Assembly (NCBI GenBank): GCA_037953745.1
Contig: JBAKBP010000702.1
Coordinates: 62,001-126,000, forward strand
Length of the DNA: 64,000 nt
Source of the DNA: Lithodes maja
Lineage: Eukaryota; Arthropoda; Malacostraca; Decapoda; Lithodidae
Reading direction: 5' to 3'
Shown here: piece after piece, positions 19,414-30,873 of the stretch
Position numbering within the stretch: the stretch's first letter is position 1
Layout of the letters: each line of letters begins with the position of its first letter
Notes under the pieces: model-generated
Database searches by the model: none
What the model was told of the DNA's origin: nothing
The model's input: the letters and a program-made list of their open reading frames with translations, nothing else
Program-made: the position numbers and the translations under genes

Positions 19414-22400
19414 ATGCCGGCCGCGGGGAGCAGTTTCGGGAGCCAAACCGTCACAACTATCCCCTGCCCCCCCCCTGGGGGCACGGGTCCTTGGAGTGGC
19501 TTCGGTCGCACCGGGAATTTCCACACCTCTCACACCACACACACACATCACACAGTTTTTCCTACACCGAGAAATGACTCTCCGGCTGTCATTTCTCGAA
19601 GACTTCTTCTAGCCGGAGACATTGAGAGCAACCCAGGACCCACGTACACATACATATGTCCAACTTGCTCAAAACCCATCACTTCGAGTCGCCACACTAA
19701 GGGTTCAGTTCTCTGCAATTCATGCAGGAACTGGACCCACTTCACCTGTACAACACTTGCCTCCAAGAAACACTACACGAACACCTGGACCTGTTCCTCA
19801 TGCCCCTCCCTCTCCCAGTCAAATCCCTCGCCTAAAACCCGTCCACCTCTCCTCCCCAACCCACCTAGCCTTCCCATATCATCCACTCCCCCCCCTAAAA
19901 CCCGTCCACCTCTCCTCCCTAACCCATCTAACCTTCCCATACTATCCACATCCTCAACTCAACACACCATACCCCATCCCAATCCCAATCCATTCCAACC
20001 CCCATCTCCTGCTCCCCAATCCCCACCCCCACCTCACCCATCCCAACCTCCAGCCCCTCCCTCACCCCCACCCCATCCTCGTGCAGCAGCACCCAACATA
20101 CATCGTGCACATAACATTAACATTCTCCAATTGAACATAGATGGCATTAACACAAAGAAACACGAACTCTCACACTTCATCAAACAACACAACATACACA
20201 TTGCCATCTTACAAGAAACAAAACTCCGCACATTACAAAAAACACCCACATTTCATAATTTCACCACCATCAGACAAGACCGGGCTGTCGGCGGGGGCGG
20301 TGGACTCATCACCCTGGTACACAGTGAAATATCATACATAGTAACCAGTGTACAAACCAAATCCCTCCTCCCCCCAAATGATAACACAACAGAAATACAA
20401 TCAATTAAAATACGCACTGGCAACAAATCCAACATAACCATCATAAACACATACATCCCTCCCCAAACATCCCCTACAGTACCAAATGAATACAGACCAC
20501 ACTTACAACACATCACAAACACCCCACACATCATCCTGGGTGGTGACTTCAACGCCAAGACGTCGGCCTGGTTTGTCGACAACCCTGACACAGACAGAGG
20601 GCTGGTACTACAAAACCAAACAGATAACCTCATCATCCTTAACGACATCCATCAACATACCCATATTCCTCACCAAGCCCTCTATAACCCATCATCTCCA
20701 GACATCACCTTTTGCTCCCCAGAACTCGCCCCCACAACATCCTGGAGGGTGGTCAGAACCTTAGGCTCTGACCACCTCCCGATCATTATCACCACCAAAA
20801 CCAGACTCACCCCAGCTAGCCACAAACACACATACACCAATTATAAACGAGCTAACTGGGAAGCATTTACAAATGAGACCGAACAACACTTCACAACTCT
20901 AAACAGTACACCCATCACTAACATCAACAATGCTGTACACATACTCAATAAAACTATCCAAAACGCTGACAAGAAACACATTCCAAGAGGTAACAGAAAA
21001 AGACACAACCCCAACTTCACACCAGAAATTCAAAACCTCATCAGACAACGCGACACACTGAAACACTCCCCAGCACCCCACACACAAGACATCACACAAC
21101 AAATTCAAGCACTCAACACCCAAACTAACAACAAAATACAAGAACAACAAAAACTAAATTGGAATAACTTCCTACAAACACTTGATCACAAAACAAACCC
21201 CAAAAAACTCTACAAAACACTAAACAGCATCACACTTTCCAACAGCAACACAACACAATCACATGCTGCAATCACAACAACAGACTCTACTCCTTCATGT
21301 AAACAACAAGCAAACACTCTCATCAATCACTTCTCACATGTCAGCCACCTAAAACCTCACAAAGACGACCGACGTGTCATCCGACGTAAGAGACAATTCC
21401 CCACAGACCCTGACTATACACCCTTCACCAATCACCAGACAAAGCATATCATCAACAATCTCAAGCACTCACCTGCCTGTGGCCTAGACAACATAAGCAA
21501 CATACACCTCAGACACCTGGGACCACAAGGCATACAAACACTCACTAACATATCAAACTACAGCTATTCACACAACACAATACCAGACATTTGGAAGCAT
21601 GGTATCATCATCACATTCCCCAAACCCAACAAAGACCCCACGCTACCCTCCTCGCACCGCCCCATTACACTCCTTTGCTCCCCCTCCAAAGTCATGGAAC
21701 GCCTAGTATTACAACTAATTACACCCGACCTACCCCTAGCTCCAACACAACATGGCTTTAGGCCACTGCACTCCACAAACACTCTTCTCACAGACCTTAC
21801 ACAAAGAGCTTTTGACGGCATCAACTCAGCTAGACCACCACACAGATCACTATTAGCCACACTCGACATTAGTAAAGCCTTCGATGCCATCCCACGCCAC
21901 AACCTAACAAACAAAATCTACAACACAAACATGCACAACAACACAAAAAGGTGGCTGGCCAACTTCCTAGCAGGCAGATGTGCACACGTATCTTTTGCCG
22001 GTCAGTCATCTAAAATCAGAAACTTTCCAAACGGAGTCCCACAAGGATCCGTCCTATCGCCCGCACTCTTCAATCTGTACATGCACGATATAACTACACC
22101 CAATACTCCCCAAATAAACTTAGCCTCCTATGCAGATGACATAACACTCACATGCACACACCATGACCCAAGAAGAGCAACAGATCTCCTTCAACCCTAT
22201 CTCAACACACTACATGGCTGGTGCACTACAAACAGACTTAATCTAGCCCCAGCCAAATCCACCGCAACCCTGCTCACAAGCTGGACAGGTGAACACGAAT
22301 ACATCCCTCAACTCACCATAAACAACACACCCCTAACACATACACACACACCCAAAATCCTAGGAGTAACATATGATACTCATATGACATTCAAACAGCA

Positions 22401-23244
22401 CACCACAAGCATTAAAAAGAAACTGACGCCCAGACTTAACGCCCTCAGGTCACTTGCTCACACAAAATTTGGACACAACAAAGAAACTACCACCACAGTA
22501 TATAAACAATACATAAGATCAGTAATGGAATACGCAAGCCCAGCCTGGGCTTCTAACCTAGCTGAAACACATCATAAGACCTTACAGACTATTCAAAACA
22601 AAGCCCTGAAGATCATTACAGGCTGCACAGCTACTACACCCACAGATCATCTACATCAAGAAACAAAAATCCTCAAAGTCAAAGACCATCTGGACATGAG
22701 AGGCACTCAATTCCTGGCAGCAGCCTCCACGAACCAAGACCACCCACTAAACTACATGGCAACACATCCACAGACACCAAGAAATATCAAAACAACACCC
22801 AGCACACGGTATCACACACAATTATTGTCCTCTCTCCCTCCCTGCCCACCCCGAACCAACTTCCAGAAGCACATCCATACTCATATCTCTCGCCAATCCA
22901 TCCACTCACTCACAGACAACACGCAGCTGCATGCACGACCTCCCGAAATCCATCCTTCCGAATCCTCCCTCCCTCGCGAGGACAGAGTCCACCTGGCCAG
23001 GCTGAGATGCGGACACCATCCAGCTCTCCTGAGCTATCAGAAGAGACTGGATGACTCCGTTGTCGACGCCTGCCCGGGATGTAACACAGCACCCCATACC
23101 ATTAAACACATCATAGAAGACTGCATTTCACACAACCACTTACGCCAACAACACAACCTACACTCAATGAGAGCTCTGTGGGAAAGCCCGATCGTGGCCA
23201 TGGCCTTCCTCAGGGACTCGGGGCTGTTCGGCCAGGCAGCTTAG
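19414..23244 (+). CDS. LINE B polyprotein (2A-PHD-endonuclease-RT-zinc finger)
   Basis: Uninterrupted frame of 1276 residues from the first in-element Met; the frame is open from 19297. In order: a short leader; a 2A-like GDIESNPGP (residues 68-76); a PHD-like finger (CPTC...CNSC...H-T-C...CSSC, ~80-130); a proline-rich linker; an APE-type endonuclease (INILQLNIDGI, LQETKL, GGDFNAKTSAW, SDHLPIII); an RT (HRPITLLCSPSKVMERL, LATLDISKAFDAIP, GVPQGSVLSPALFN, SYADDITLT); and a C-terminal CCHC finger (CPGCNTAPHTIKHIIEDC). No stop or frameshift is visible, so the copy may have been active recently. The clade is unclear; it resembles Jockey/I-type LINEs. Confidence 0.92.
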   Translation: MPAAGSSFGSQTVTTIPCPPPGGTGPWSGFGRTGNFHTSHTTHTHHTVFPTPRNDSPAVISRRLLLAGDIESNPGPTYTYICPTCSKPITSSRHTKGSVLCNSCRNWTHFTCTTLASKKHYTNTWTCSSCPSLSQSNPSPKTRPPLLPNPPSLPISSTPPPKTRPPLLPNPSNLPILSTSSTQHTIPHPNPNPFQPPSPAPQSPPPPHPSQPPAPPSPPPHPRAAAPNIHRAHNINILQLNIDGINTKKHELSHFIKQHNIHIAILQETKLRTLQKTPTFHNFTTIRQDRAVGGGGGLITLVHSEISYIVTSVQTKSLLPPNDNTTEIQSIKIRTGNKSNITIINTYIPPQTSPTVPNEYRPHLQHITNTPHIILGGDFNAKTSAWFVDNPDTDRGLVLQNQTDNLIILNDIHQHTHIPHQALYNPSSPDITFCSPELAPTTSWRVVRTLGSDHLPIIITTKTRLTPASHKHTYTNYKRANWEAFTNETEQHFTTLNSTPITNINNAVHILNKTIQNADKKHIPRGNRKRHNPNFTPEIQNLIRQRDTLKHSPAPHTQDITQQIQALNTQTNNKIQEQQKLNWNNFLQTLDHKTNPKKLYKTLNSITLSNSNTTQSHAAITTTDSTPSCKQQANTLINHFSHVSHLKPHKDDRRVIRRKRQFPTDPDYTPFTNHQTKHIINNLKHSPACGLDNISNIHLRHLGPQGIQTLTNISNYSYSHNTIPDIWKHGIIITFPKPNKDPTLPSSHRPITLLCSPSKVMERLVLQLITPDLPLAPTQHGFRPLHSTNTLLTDLTQRAFDGINSARPPHRSLLATLDISKAFDAIPRHNLTNKIYNTNMHNNTKRWLANFLAGRCAHVSFAGQSSKIRNFPNGVPQGSVLSPALFNLYMHDITTPNTPQINLASYADDITLTCTHHDPRRATDLLQPYLNTLHGWCTTNRLNLAPAKSTATLLTSWTGEHEYIPQLTINNTPLTHTHTPKILGVTYDTHMTFKQHTTSIKKKLTPRLNALRSLAHTKFGHNKETTTTVYKQYIRSVMEYASPAWASNLAETHHKTLQTIQNKALKIITGCTATTPTDHLHQETKILKVKDHLDMRGTQFLAAASTNQDHPLNYMATHPQTPRNIKTTPSTRYHTQLLSSLPPCPPRTNFQKHIHTHISRQSIHSLTDNTQLHARPPEIHPSESSLPREDRVHLARLRCGHHPALLSYQKRLDDSVVDACPGCNTAPHTIKHIIEDCISHNHLRQQHNLHSMRALWESPIVAMAFLRDSGLFGQAA
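19615..19641 (+). other. 2A-like ribosome-skipping motif
   Basis: The codons encode GDIESNPGP, which fits the D-x-E-x-N-P-G-P consensus exactly, preceded by the hydrophobic RRLLLA stretch usual for 2A peptides. In known 2A sequences the ribosome skips the last Gly-Pro bond and releases an N-terminal peptide. Here skipping would free a ~75-residue leader from the PHD-endonuclease-RT protein. Confidence 0.85.
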
Positions 23245-23268
23245 GGAACAACAACAACAACAACAACA

Positions 23269-25338
23269 ACTCCGTATATCAACTATATTTGTGATTCTCA
23301 CATAAATCTGGGTGTCATCTGCATAAAAGTGAAAGGTGACATTATGTGCACGAAGCAGAAAAGACAAACTGCTAATATAAATTATAAATAGGATAGGACC
23401 TAAAACTGATCCCTGCGGAACACCATACTGCAGGGGTGTCGAGTCCGAGACCACTTGATTTACCATCACACTCTGGGATCTACCTGACAAGTACGACCCA
23501 AGAAGCAAGAGAGCGGAGTCACGCACACCACAATCATAAAGATCACTCAATAACAACTCGTGATCCACTGTGTCAAAAGCCGCAGAGAGATCAAGCAAGA
23601 CCAATAGTGAGGCCACACCATTGCAAATGTTCTCAACTAGATCATTATGTACTCTAATCAATGCTGTTTCAGTTGAATGATGCTGTCGGTAAGCAGACTG
23701 AAAAATTGGGATAGTTTCATTCTGCTGAAGTAGTGGTTGTAATTGGTCAAGTATTGCACGCTCTAATATCTTTGATATGAAGGACAGGTTGGAGACAGGA
23801 CGATAGTTCAACATGTTCTCAACATCAAGTCCAGGTTTCTTTAGAGTAGGTCGGAGTAGTGCATGCTTTTCAGAATGTGGGAAGCTACCTTCAGAGAAGC
23901 ACTTATTAATTATTTTGGAAATAAACTCAACTGTGTGATCATAGACTCTTGGTAGCTTGGAAACATTTATGGGATCCAACGGGCAAAATGTTTTATTGAG
24001 GTTTCTTATGTAGGACGAGATCATGTCCACCTCTACTGAGTGAAAGGATGAGAGGACATTATTAGGAATGTGTCGGGGTTGGAGTACAACTGAAAGTTCT
24101 TCACCAACAGAAGCATCATCCAGTTCCTGTCTTATGCGAGTTATCTTGCCAGCAAAAAATGCCACAAAGTTGGCAGCCAACTCGGCATCGGGTACAGAAG
24201 GTCTTAAGCTGACTCTTGTTTTTCCAAGTAAACTGTTTACAATTGAAGCCAACCTCCTCTGGTCGTTACCACACGAGTCAACTTTTCCCTGATAATACAC
24301 TTTCTTTTCATCTTTGATTTTGTGGACCACAGCTCTTCTGGCTGACAGATATTGCAACCATGTAGAGTCTGTTTTATTTTTCCGCCATTCACGTTCAGCT
24401 CTTCTACGCGCTCTTCTAAGAAATTTAACTCGAGTGCTATACCAGGGCGAATCATCTCGTACTATGATTTTCTTCTCTACTTCTGGACAGTGATGATCGA
24501 ACACTAATTTAAGTGCATTTCCATGTACCTCCACCAGCTCATCTGAAGTAAGGTTGGAAGTATCAATACTTCCCAAGTACTGTTTTACTTCACTGCTAGC
24601 CAAATTTAGGTCTGCATTTTTATAATTTCTAAATCTGATTACTTTTTCATGTGTGAGTGGCTTAGGGAAATCAAAGCTGAAAGTAATCAAAGCATGATCA
24701 GAGGTATTAGGGTCAGCATTCTCAACATCAACATCCAGAACACCACCACAACCCACAGGAGAGAAAACCAAGTCAAGGGTGTGTCCTAAGATATGAGTTG
24801 GGTGGGACACATGGTTTACAAAATTGTTCTGATCAGTCAACTCAAGGAACTCAGGAGAGAATGGCTTCAGATGAGGGCTGTCAACCCAGTAATTAAAATC
24901 TCCACATATCAAAAGTCTTCCGGTTTTAGCAGAAAATTCCTCGAGAAACTGCCCAAACTCTTCCATAAAACCCCTATCTGTGCCACGATGGCCAGGCCTA
25001 TAGACAACTGCCATTCTTAGAATTTGTTGATGGAGTTTTATTTCCACTTCCAACAGTTCATAATAAAGAGGGGCTGGGTTGTGGCTTATTTGCAAGATAT
25101 TCACCAGAGATGTGGAGTAGACAACTGCCACTCCACCACCCGGATGATCTCCCCTAGGCCTAGGAACATTTATTATGGAATGGGTTTTAGGCAATGCCGC
25201 CTGGATAATATTCAGATCCGACTCGAACAACCAGGTCTCAGTGAGACATAATACATCAAGGTTACGTTCATCCAAGATCTCGCAAATATGATCCATTTTG
25301 TTACGCAAGGAACGAACATTCAACAGACCCAGTTTCAA
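23269..25338 (-). CDS. LINE A ORF2, endonuclease and RT palm
   Basis: 690 codons from MKLGLLNVRSLRNKMDHICE. The APE endonuclease motifs are clear (LNVRSL, LCLTETWL, GGGVAVVY, ICGDFNYWVDSP, TSDHALITF). RT motifs follow (YRPVSNLSFISKILER, LLDLSAAFDTVDHELL, YGVPQGSVLGPILF, FYADDTQIYV). LINE B is inserted 12 codons after YADD. The sequence type (LSAAFDTVDH, FYADDTQ) is that of the CR1/L2 group. No internal stop is visible in this part. Including 18450-19283 the whole ORF2 would be 967 residues. Confidence 0.92.
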
Positions 25339-25358
25339 CCGGCTCCCATGTGCATTTT

Positions 25359-25417
25359 TCAGTTTTTTGAACCTACAAAATTGGTGTTCTCAATAACTTT
25401 ATTTCTCTGAGCTGTCA
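25359..25417 (-). CDS. LINE A ORF1, last codons
   Basis: Reading on from the TTAA, the frame of ORF1 continues MTAQRNKVIENTNFVGSKN to a TGA at 25359. It is separated from its main part by piggyBac copy 2. The ORF2 Met lies 20 nt further on. Confidence 0.8.
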
Positions 25418-25849
25418 TTAACCCTCCAACCCCGGCTAGGGAATATCGTAACTGTACTCTGTGACCGGGGGTTTTCAGGAATTTTGGTCCATGTTGATTC
25501 ACATGTTACTCCTGAAATACATTACACAAAGTTATAAAAAAAACAGAAAAATGTTGCACAAACCTTCATGTGTAGAATGCCGTTGAGTAGAGGTCTCTAG
25601 CCCAAGTGATTGCATAATGGTGAGCGCGGGAAGTGGAGTGATTTTTATGCGTGAAAATCATCCCGCGTTCGGATGCGTCGCCTTGGCCCAGGCCCCGGGC
25701 TTGGCTTAGCCACTTAGCCACTCGTCGTGCCAAACTTTTTACCTCCCGGAGGCGATTTTATGTATTGATAGTGATGTTATTATAGTTATTTGGAGTCCAA
25801 TTATATAAAATATGTGTATTAGGCTATCATTGTCACAAATATTTCCCAT

Positions 25850-26335
25850 TTTCACTCGATACCGTAGTTTTTATGAGTAATTGAGGTAGGTTATTGTTAT
25901 ATTAGGCACTGATTATTCGTTATCACAGGTGTTTATTATACTTTGGCCATCTAATATTAGTTCGTGTGTCACTTTCACTTTGGTAAATATGCTTGAGAGA
26001 GTGTCACTGTCACTGATAATGCTCATTTTCACTTGATACGGTACATTTTATTAGTAATTGAGGTAGGTTATTGTTATATTAGGCACTGATTATTCGTTAT
26101 CACAGGTGTTTATTATACTTTGGCCATCTAATATTAGTTCGTGTGTCACTTTCACTTTGGTAAATATGCTTGAGAGAGTGTCACTGTCACTGATAATGCT
26201 CATTTTCACTTGATACGGTACATTTTATTTGTAATTGAGGTAGGTTATTGTTATATTAGGCACTGATTATTCGTTATCACAGGTGTTTATTATACTTTGG
26301 CCATCTAATATTAGTTTGTGTGTCACTTTCACTTT
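25850..26335. repeat. 177-bp tandem repeat in piggyBac copy 2
   Basis: CGATACCG/TGATACGG landmarks begin at 25857, 26034 and 26211, a period of 177 bp with about 2.7 units. It is the same repeat as in copy 1, with subfamily-specific changes. Confidence 0.93.
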
Positions 26336-26513
26336 GGTATATGCTTTGTAAACGTTTTATATACAATTTATTGTGTCTTTTTTCACTTATTTATATATGT
26401 TTTCATAATACATGACTTTTTTATCACAATACACCTGTACATTGTTTTATTTCCACTTGTTGCCTATATACATACATATTGTCAGTCTTTGGTACTTTCA
26501 CTATGATTATTAG

Positions 26514-29462
26514 TTAGTACTCCTGCTTGGTGTGGTATTCAGCAAAGCACGGTATAGCACATAGTGACAGCTGGCACTCCACACACTGCATGGTGGTCTT
26601 TTTCTGCTTCCTCGGCCTCACCTGGCTGTTCCAGCAGACATGGCACCACCTTCTGCTAATGGTGACTCCATCTCGTTCCAGAGGCAGGTAACCGAGCTTG
26701 TGCACATTTAGATACTGTGCACACTGCATGCGGTCCTGAACGGGGCGCCCAGGTTGTACCACTGCCCTCTGTGGCATAGCATACCTGTCCAGGAGCTCCA
26801 CCAACACTTGTTTTTGGAACCTCCGCAGGCTACTGAACTTCCTGGGTGTGCGCGGATTCCGAAGCCTGTAGATATTATAGGCATTCAGCATTGACATGTC
26901 CACCATGTACAGAAAGAACTTTTTGTACCATCTGCACGAGGTACGCAGACAGTCGATGAAGCCTATCTGCATGTCGGACTTGTCCACCAGCCTCATATTT
27001 ATGTTGTAGTCAATTACAGCATCGGGCTTGGTCACCCTGACTTGGGTGCGGCGATCCACCTTGCCAGTCTCAACCATTTCCCCCTTGTGGACGGTGCTCA
27101 GGAGGTTGACCTTCCGCTGGTCGTGCCAGTGGATAGCCAGAATGGGTCCCGACTTCTTCTTGAAGACATCGCCTTTCTTTGTTTTAGGAGGGAAACTTGG
27201 CATGCCCTTCCTTTTTGCTCTAACTGTGCCTACAGTCCCCGTCTGGCGCTGATGGAGGTACTTTTAGAGAGTGGGGGACGTGTAGTAGTTGTCCGTGTAG
27301 AGGACTTGATTCTTTTGGAAGTACCGGTTCATCATGGCTTGAACCACTGCTCCGCCAAAGCCAATGAGGGGGTCTATTGCCACGTCCCCTTCCTTCCCGC
27401 TGTAGACCAGGAAGTCCAGGACATAGCCAGTTTGGCAATGGCACAGCACAAAGAACTTTATACCAAAGCGATGTCTCTTTGAGGGGATGTACTGCCTGAA
27501 GCTCAGCTTTCCCCGGAACAGCACAAGAGACTCGTCAATACAGACGTTGCAGAAGGGCATGAAGTAGGACGTGAAACGTTCTCTCATCATCTCGTACAAC
27601 GTCCTAATCTTCCACAGTTTGTCAGGGAGATGCATGTCGGTGTTGGTGACAAGATGGAGCGCTCCGAGGATGTCGAGGTACCGGTCCCGAGAGATGTATT
27701 TCCCGAAGGCAGGGGTGGATATCAGATCTTTGGTGATCCAATAGTCAGCCAACCTGTGCTTCTTCACATGAGGCATTAGCATGGTGATTGCCAGGAACAC
27801 CATGAACTCGGGATGAGTCACTGGGGTCCACCGCTTCATGTGGCCCTTGGTCACCTTGCCAAAAAAGTTAACCTGGACTTGGTAGTGCTTATTTGTCTCT
27901 TGTATGACAAAGTCAGTAACCTCCTTATCAAAAAATGCCTCAAAAAGCTCATGTGGTCGAGCATTGGGGCCTGCAGGAAAACTTGGGGTAACTCCTGGAG
28001 CATCCTGTACCTCATCAAAAGGGGTTACATCAGGGTCAATGACTTCATCAGCAGCCACATCCTGCCAGTTGAAAATATAAAATGCGTCCTTCTGGCGACG
28101 CCGACGAGGAGCTACAGCGGGGGCAGCACGCCCACGAACTTTGGCGGCGCGCACCCTAGGGCGGCCAGGAGCGCGACGGCGCCCAGGCCCAGCCCGGCGG
28201 CCACCCAGGCGGCCAGGGCGGCCAGGAGCACGACGGCCCTGGGCAAAGCGTCTGGGTTGAGGGTCGTCGATGTCCATAAAGTCATCGTCGTTGTCGTCAG
28301 AGCCGTCATCTTGCCCTGACGGTGGACCCAGGTAATCATGGCCAGAGTCGTCTGTGAGGTGCCCTTCATCTTCAGAGCCCCCCTCATAATCTCGCGGGGA
28401 ACGAATGATGCGTGGGCGGCGTGTAGGTCGGCGAGGTGGGGAAGGAGTGGGAGGTAAGGCTCTGTCATCTTCATGCAGAGGTTCGGGGCTCCTTGGCCTA
28501 CGACGAGTCGTAGACAGCACTGGTTCAGTGTCTGTAGGTGCAGGTATGGATGCGAGGTCGAAAACATCATGAGGAACCTCTGTTGTAGGCTGGAGAGGTG
28601 GGGTGGACCCTGGGGAAACTTGCGGGGGCGTATGGCTGGGAGCGGCAGGGGTGGAAGCCGCAGGGGTGGAAGCCGCGGGAGCCTCGAACAAAGAGCGCCT
28701 ACTTGTAGCTCCTTTTTTAACATATTTTCTCCCTTTTCCCTTTTCTTTAGTAGTATGTCTCCTCTCGGGGGAAATAGGGGGTAAATAGGCCGAAAGTGGG
28801 GGGTCCTCAACCCTAGGCAGTGCTGGTGGTGGTGGGGAAGAATGGCGGGCGCCTGGGGCAACTTGGGTGGTGTGGGTAGATAAGGAAGACAATGGTGGGT
28901 CAACCTCGGCCTCACGCGCAGCCTCACTGGCACCCTCACGCACTGCTCCCTCACCAAGTTTTAGGGCCTCTTTCCTGGCTGCCGCGGCCGCCTTCTTCAG
29001 AACTTGCTTCTTATAGAAACGTATCTTGAATGGGGATTTAGCTGGCGAAGGGCTAGGTGTCGTGTCACTCAACCTAAACTTGGCAGTCGACCTAGTGCTG
29101 TCCCATTCGCTCACTCTCACTACACTCTCATCACCTTGCACAACTACATCACGTTCAGTACTATCATCACTTTCATCGTCATGCTCAAATCCAATAAAAA
29201 GCGCGTCTCTTTCATGGATTTCGTGTAGATCGTCAAAATCTTCACTATAGTGAGACTGATAAGACTCGGAGCTATCACTGCCCAAGTCATCAACACTATT
29301 TTTGCCTTCACCACGTTCATAACTCCTCAAAGCTATTTCAATACCTCCGGGAGTCAACGCATCTTGTACGTGCCTTTGCGTTAGGGCGCGACGAACATGG
29401 GCAGGCGTCGAAGGGAGCGTAGAATCGGACACAAGGGAATCACTTTTTGGGCTAGTATCCAT
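26514..29462 (-). pseudogene. piggyBac transposase, one premature stop
   Basis: The frame from MDTSPKSDSLVSD at 29462 to the stop at 26514 covers 982 codons. A long acidic, Pro/Ser- and Arg/Gly-rich N-terminal half precedes the DDE core with D643 (CIDESLVLFRG), D724 (YTDNYYTSP) and D827 (RLVDKSDMQ), then a Cys-rich C-terminus (CHVCWN...CVEC...CAIPCF). The only break is TAA at 27264-27266, where copy 3 has TCA (Ser); it falls just after the second Asp. An upstream in-frame Met at 29582 exists, but the Met at 29462 aligns with the start of copy 1. Confidence 0.93.
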
Positions 29463-29667
29463 GTTGGCGGCAGGGTAGAGACTGTTTTGGTGGCGTACAT
29501 GCTGTCTGGTGGCGTCGCCTAGCGACGCCTGGTGACCACGGAACGAAATATTTACGCGCGCCATTCGAAAGCACACACGCAAGCAATGGTACAGTGTTGT
29601 ACCACCCGGGTTCCTCGGGTCAAACCATAATGGTACACACGTGTACCACCCGGGGTTGAAGGGTTAA

Positions 29668-30873
29668 AGGACAATTTCTACTTGAGGCGAAATGATTTGG
29701 CGGCTCCGTAACTGATGTGGAGCTCATACAATTTATACATTTGGGGGAAGTCTTGTTGGTGCAGTCTTTTGAGTTATGAGTACCGGCACAGAAGTTGCAT
29801 TTTGGATCCTCATTTTTCCGATAACACCTGTCACTGGTATGACCAAAGCCCTGGCAATGGTAACATTGTGTTACCCAGAAGCGATCGTATGCACGACATC
29901 TCACAAGTCCAACATACACAGAATTGCCATCATCCACAATGGAAGAGCGTATTTCAGGTGACATTTTTACTACCGCAGTCTTAGTGTGTGCATCACTCTT
30001 TTGCTTAGTGAATAGCAAATTCATAGCTAAGCCATCGTCGACCAGGGACTTTATTCTTGGGTTCTTGTTGAGGATGCTGGGAATGATCTCATTATCCTCA
30101 GCATCATTAGCAATGCCTACCAGAGTCATTTTTGGCATCATCTTCTTTGGTTCGGAGACACTGAAGGCACTGTCCACCCCCAAACACTGATTGATGGCCC
30201 TTCCTGCATCTTCTTTGGCTTTCTTGGATGGAAGTCGTACCACCAGTACACCTGAATCAGTTCTAGTTAACTTGTTAACCGGAACCGAAGCCAAAGCAGT
30301 CTCGATTGCCTTTGTATCTGGTGGGCTTACTGGCTCGGAGGATCGGTCTTTTGGCTTCACTACCAGGACCTGATGGTCCCAGACAGTTTTTTTCTTTCCA
30401 CCATCTACCACCTCAGTGGTGCGTTTGGTCGGCTCCTTTTTGGTCTCTTCAAATGTTTGCTGAACTATCTTGGCAAACAAGGGAATGTCGGGGGCAGCAA
30501 CTTTAGTCTCAAGGATATCCATTCTGTTACCAATACTCTCTATCTCCACGGCCACTGCAGCAAGGGCACCCTTCACTTCGTTTACAATGGCAGTCTTCAC
30601 TTCACCAACTAGGGCAGCCGTCAGGTCATCCAAGGTCTGCTGACTAATTGCTGCATCCTTTGCAGCCAGGGGGGTGGTATCGCAAACAGTGCAATGCCAT
30701 TTAAATCCAGGTTTCTTCTTTGCAAGTACTCTGAGGTCCTCATCATCAACATTTATACAGTTAACATGAAAATAGGTACCACACGAGTAGCAGCCCAGTG
30801 ATTTGGCCTTCCCCACAACCTTCCCACAACTACAACTCTGCTTGCCCGCTGCCATTTCAGTGGAAGTAACCAA
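29668..30873 (-). CDS. LINE A ORF1: PHD finger and CCHC knuckles
   Basis: Starts MVTSTEMAAGKQSCSCGKVV. A PHD finger occupies residues ~14-65 (CSCG...CYSC...HVNC...WHCTVC), a helical middle follows, then an RRM-like segment (VPVNKLTRTDSGVLVVRLPS) and zinc knuckles near the end (CYHCQGFGHTSDRC, CNFCAGTHNSKDC, CINC). It is the nucleic-acid-binding partner protein of ORF2 in the retrotransposition particle. piggyBac copy 2 cuts it after ...SSRNCPL; the natural end, 19 further codons, lies at 25359-25417, giving about 422 residues. Confidence 0.9.

Larger units (their letters stand above)
19297..23268 (+). mobile_element. LINE B, nearly full length
   Basis: A 3972-bp plus-strand non-LTR retrotransposon inserted into LINE A in the opposite orientation, with a perfect 13-bp target duplication and a (CAA)n tail. 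It has one long open frame with 2A-like motif, PHD finger, endonuclease, RT and a terminal zinc finger. Its 5' end starts partway into a region that SINE element S extends by ~200 bp, so this copy may be slightly 5'-truncated. Fragments of the same family lie at 1-337, 7797-9228 and 63546-63738. Confidence 0.94.
25418..29667 (-). mobile_element. piggyBac element, copy 2
   Basis: A 4250-bp unit bounded by TTAA at 25418-25421 and 29664-29667, inserted near the end of LINE A ORF1. Inverted ends are TTAACCCTCCAACCCCGG and TTAACCCTTCAACCCCGG. The 5' (right) end carries modules GGTACACGTGTGTACC and GGTACAACACTGTACC, each after CCCGGGTG, 44 bp apart. About 90 bp of this end is nearly identical to one end of MITE C and of MITE G. 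The 3' end is nearly identical to that of copy 3. Confidence 0.95.
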
